Of a stretch of 64,000 nt of DNA, positions 60,998 to 64,000 are shown piece by piece. How positions within the stretch are numbered: the stretch's first letter is position 1; the number at the start of each line of letters is the position of its first letter. The notes under the pieces were generated by a model. That model did not search any database. It was not told the DNA's origin and saw only the letters and a list, made by a program, of their open reading frames with translations. A program made the position numbers and the translations under genes. This DNA comes from Ophiosphaerella korrae. Its lineage: Eukaryota; Ascomycota; Dothideomycetes; Pleosporales; Phaeosphaeriaceae. Location: positions 1 to 64,000 of the forward strand of contig JALNQF010000075.1 of the NCBI GenBank assembly GCA_028456385.1, given 5' to 3'.

Positions 60998-63900
60998 CCT
61001 CCCGCCACCTATTGATCGCTGTTCATACTGCGTCCTCCCTCTACCTCCCTACTACATAATACACGAGCACTTACGATCAATGTCTGGTCGTACCATTTTC
61101 ATGCACATTCTAGGTCACGACACCGGATTTGGGAAATATCATTGCCTCTAGCCATTTACCAGAGCGCAGCATTGGAGTTTTGTCGGCGTTATCAAGATTC
61201 CCTGGGGATACTTTTTTTTTTTATTGGACACGCGCCCGGTTATTCTAACATTACTATACAAGGACTTGGAGAACCCTTTGAAACGTTACAGTCCACACCT
61301 TGTCCTGCTTTGCGCATCCTTTACACCACCACTCCGTCCATCGAATCATTTTTCCGGCCTGCAGAAAAAGTTGTTTACGAGGAAATATTGTTGTTATTGT
61401 TATTGTTGTTGTTGTTGTTGTTCTTCTTCTTCTTCCTCCTATATACTAGTGTTGGAATCTACTCCACATGGGACTTGTGCGTTATAGTCTCTCCTTACGA
61501 CATTTTCGTCTCGTACTCTTGGATCCCTGTTTGCCATGCACGTCGCGTTTTTTGTGCCCAGCGCCCCTCTACTACCCCGCTACTGTTTTGATTACCCCGA
61601 CACCCCCATGGGCCTCGGCATTGTTTCATTGGGGGAAGAGTGCGGTTGCTTGATTACTGGTGCGGATGCAGACCGTGTGTTGTGTGGTTAGGAAACAGAT
61701 ATAGTTTGGTTGGACAAAGTACATTCCAACCCATTTTGCGCCATGCATTCAATCATCATGTGACGAGATGACCAGGGCCACGTGTGGGGTTGTATGGTGG
61801 CCTAAGGGCAACTTGATTAACAAGGCGGCTGATTTGTTCAGGGTGTGGATGACGTTTCACAGCCGTGAATCTTTGCCGCCAAGTAATTTTCTCATCATCA
61901 TCATCATACTCCCGAACTGTTATTGTGGTTAGATCGTGCTTGGTAGGATCTATCTTCTCATAGGACAGGCGTGTAATTAGATGCTGCTCCAGTGTCTAAA
62001 TCCAGCTATGAAGTACGGAAATGCGTTCCAAGATTTGCGCTAATTTACAACTAATAATAACACCTACATGGCATTAGCTTCTCTGCTTCGTGGTGGAGCT
62101 AGGGCTTTCAGCACCATCTAAGTTAGGATACTATCCTTGCCAAACGAAAAGAGCTTCTTCCCACGTGCCGCGACTTGGAAAGGCCTTGGGATTGTATCAC
62201 TTCCAATAGCTTTTGTAGATTGTAATCCTGGTGCCCACCTCCATTTCATCACGACCGCCTTTTTGTCTTCGCGTTTAGATGATGTTGTGCCATTTGCGGC
62301 TACGCCACGGGGTCTAGCCTCCGGTAGCTGTTGTTCCGAGGCCGCCTTGCTAAACCTCGAGAGGTGTGGCGAGACCGCGCGAATCCGCTTCTGTCATGAT
62401 CGCATGCCTAAAATATCTAACCCAGTACGAATCATCGGACCGAAGGGATGGCCCAAACTTAGTAGTAGTTGTAGTGGTCGGCCTCGATCAACACAGGTCC
62501 CTGTTCAGCCAAGCAACCAACAGGGGAGCTACCCCACGACAAGCCATGTGCAACTCGCGTGCTAGAATGGCATCTCTCCAGGTCAGTGCGTCGCGGGCCT
62601 AAGTACACCTGCGTTTTATAGACTCTACCTTTGTCTTAGAGCCATACACGGCAGGTTACAAAGACCATGCTAGTTCCTCCACCATCTACCTTCGCCCTCA
62701 CATATTTTGTCTAAGACTCGAAACAATTTCTGTCTTCAGGAGATTTCCCCGTGCCCATTCTAGCAACGAAACGTAGCTGCGCGCGCAAAAAAAAAAAAAA
62801 AAAAAAAGGGGCTGGAAATTTTTGTTTTTGGGGGGCCTGTTTACGTTCCCCGTCGGTATTTGTCACCCTTTTTGGATGAACATATTGCGTGTTTGAGATG
62901 GGATTGGGCGCCAACAAGCAGGAACTTTGCATTTTGGTCGTAGAGGCATGGTGTTCTATTGGTGTTTCGTTAGGGTACGATACAAGACGTCGCGGACAAT
63001 GTGAATGCATCACGAGGAGATGTCGACAACGAGAGCATACTTTCGTCGAGGCCTGGTGAATCGGGGCTCTCTCCATTGCGCAATGGCTTGTGGATAGGAA
63101 GAGCTATTGATACGCTTCGAATAGGGAAAGGCTATCGATACCTTTCGGATAAGAAAAGGCTATTGACATCTTTCGAATAAGAAAAGGCTATTGATGTCTT
63201 TCGAACAAGGAAAAGCTTGATGAATGTCGAACCGACCCCCCTCCAGACAAGCCACAACCCACATTTTCGTTTCCACACGCCCGCATCATGAATAAAAACA
63301 ACTGCTAATCCTTCCCCCTCCTACACAATCACCTCCAACGGAAATAAATCCTGCCATCCCCACCAATCCCCGGCCTACCGCTCACCAAACCCAATAATAA
63401 TAATATATATATATATATATAAACCAAGAAAAAAAAAAAACAAGGCAACTTTCCCCAGACGCCGCACACGCCCTGAACGCCAGACTCGGCATGCATGCAG
63501 CGAGCATACCGGGCAATTTACCCCGCTCGATTTCTACCAACAGGAATAACTAGGCCTGCTCAGTTGGGGGGGGGGAGCTTGCTGCAAGGCAAGGATTGTT
63601 GGGGGAAAATCGTTGACTAAAAGCAGATGGGCTGAGCGGGCCACGACACACAAGCATTGATAAGCTTTGTTTTGATCAGCAGCGAAAAAGGCTGGGAACG
63701 TGGGGACCGGCGCGCGGATAGCGCCGCGGGTCCAAAATGTTGAGGTGAGATAGTGGGAAGGGGGGGGGGGGATGATGTAATTGGCAGATTTGGTTCTTTC
63801 TCACGTTTTCGCATGGAACGGCTACAACAGAGTTGGGTCCACGCCCCGCTGGATTAAGTATCAGCTCGTATGGTTATTGCATTTGCAAAGAATATGTAGA

Positions 63901-64000
63901 TACAGATGAAGCCAAATTGGGGTAGAAATGACAATCTGAAAGTAAAAACGCCCTTGTTGCGCTCTGCCCTGCCCTGCCCATGGTCCTCCTAACGGCCGTG
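60998..64000. other. Gene-free right end of the window
   Basis: A 3 kb region with only short frames; the 142- and 149-codon frames at 62137 and 61142 have no domain. It holds GTT and CTT-type runs near 61390-61430, an A21 run at 62787-62807, the 28-bp minisatellite near 63.1-63.2 kb, an (AT) run near 63402-63420 and G runs near 63565 and 63760. Confidence 0.6.
63096..63214 (+). repeat. 28-bp minisatellite, four units
   Basis: Four tandem units with the shared core GGCTATTGATACCTTTCG followed by AATAAGAAAA-like sequence. Units differ at several bases, so it is an old or diverging array. It lies in gene-free DNA. Confidence 0.8.

Overview
The window is nuclear DNA of a filamentous ascomycete (Pezizomycotina). 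The evidence is the gene set (Hog1 MAP kinase, a group III G-alpha, DASH subunit Ask1, Avl9, a calpain-like protease), introns mostly of 44-70 bp with GTRNGT donors, CT-rich 5' leaders, and a block of extreme A+T composition that looks like a retrotransposon ruined by repeat-induced point mutation (RIP). A dothideomycete such as a member of Pleosporales would fit, but that is an inference. All gene models below were spliced by hand. For each multi-exon gene the summed exon length is a multiple of three and the protein stays open across the junctions.

Layout. (1) 1-8.1 kb: A+T-rich RIP island. It holds a decayed Ty3/gypsy element read left to right (Gag zinc knuckle, protease, RT, RNase H, integrase, chromodomain-like tail, polypurine tract, 3' LTR), broken by two further LTR copies. 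One of these (1829-2269) is a solo LTR with an AAATA target-site duplication. (2) 8.1-20 kb: accessory region with a membrane GT90 glycosyltransferase, an EthD-domain protein, an intracellular GH31 alpha-xylosidase, a sugar transporter on the same strand as the GH31 gene, and an SDR oxidoreductase. GH31 plus transporter suggest import and cleavage of xyloglucan-derived oligosaccharides. (3) 20-41.5 kb: mostly conserved genes: type II PI 4-kinase, Ask1, a Rad5/HLTF-like SNF2 ATPase with an inserted RING, a Dal5/Tna1-type transporter, a secreted endonuclease/exonuclease/phosphatase-fold nuclease, an unrecognised low-complexity protein, and a PRPP synthetase with a large insertion. (4) 41.5-48 kb: gene-poor, with one strongly supported 54-residue cysteine-rich protein at 46116 that has an intron in its 5' leader. 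(5) 48-61 kb: calpain-like protease, a 64-residue single-TM protein, Avl9, then Hog1 and a group III G-alpha gene transcribed divergently from a 1.6 kb shared region. (6) 61-64 kb: no gene seen; a 28-bp minisatellite lies near 63.1-63.2 kb.

No CRISPR, bacterial or phage feature is present, and I recognised no tRNA or rRNA. I did not find a convincing wholly new multi-gene system. The points I would look at first are the GH31-transporter pair, the small zinc-ribbon-like gene, the divergent Hog1/G-alpha pair, the LTR nesting with a RIP gradient, and the repeat-bearing insert in the PI 4-kinase.
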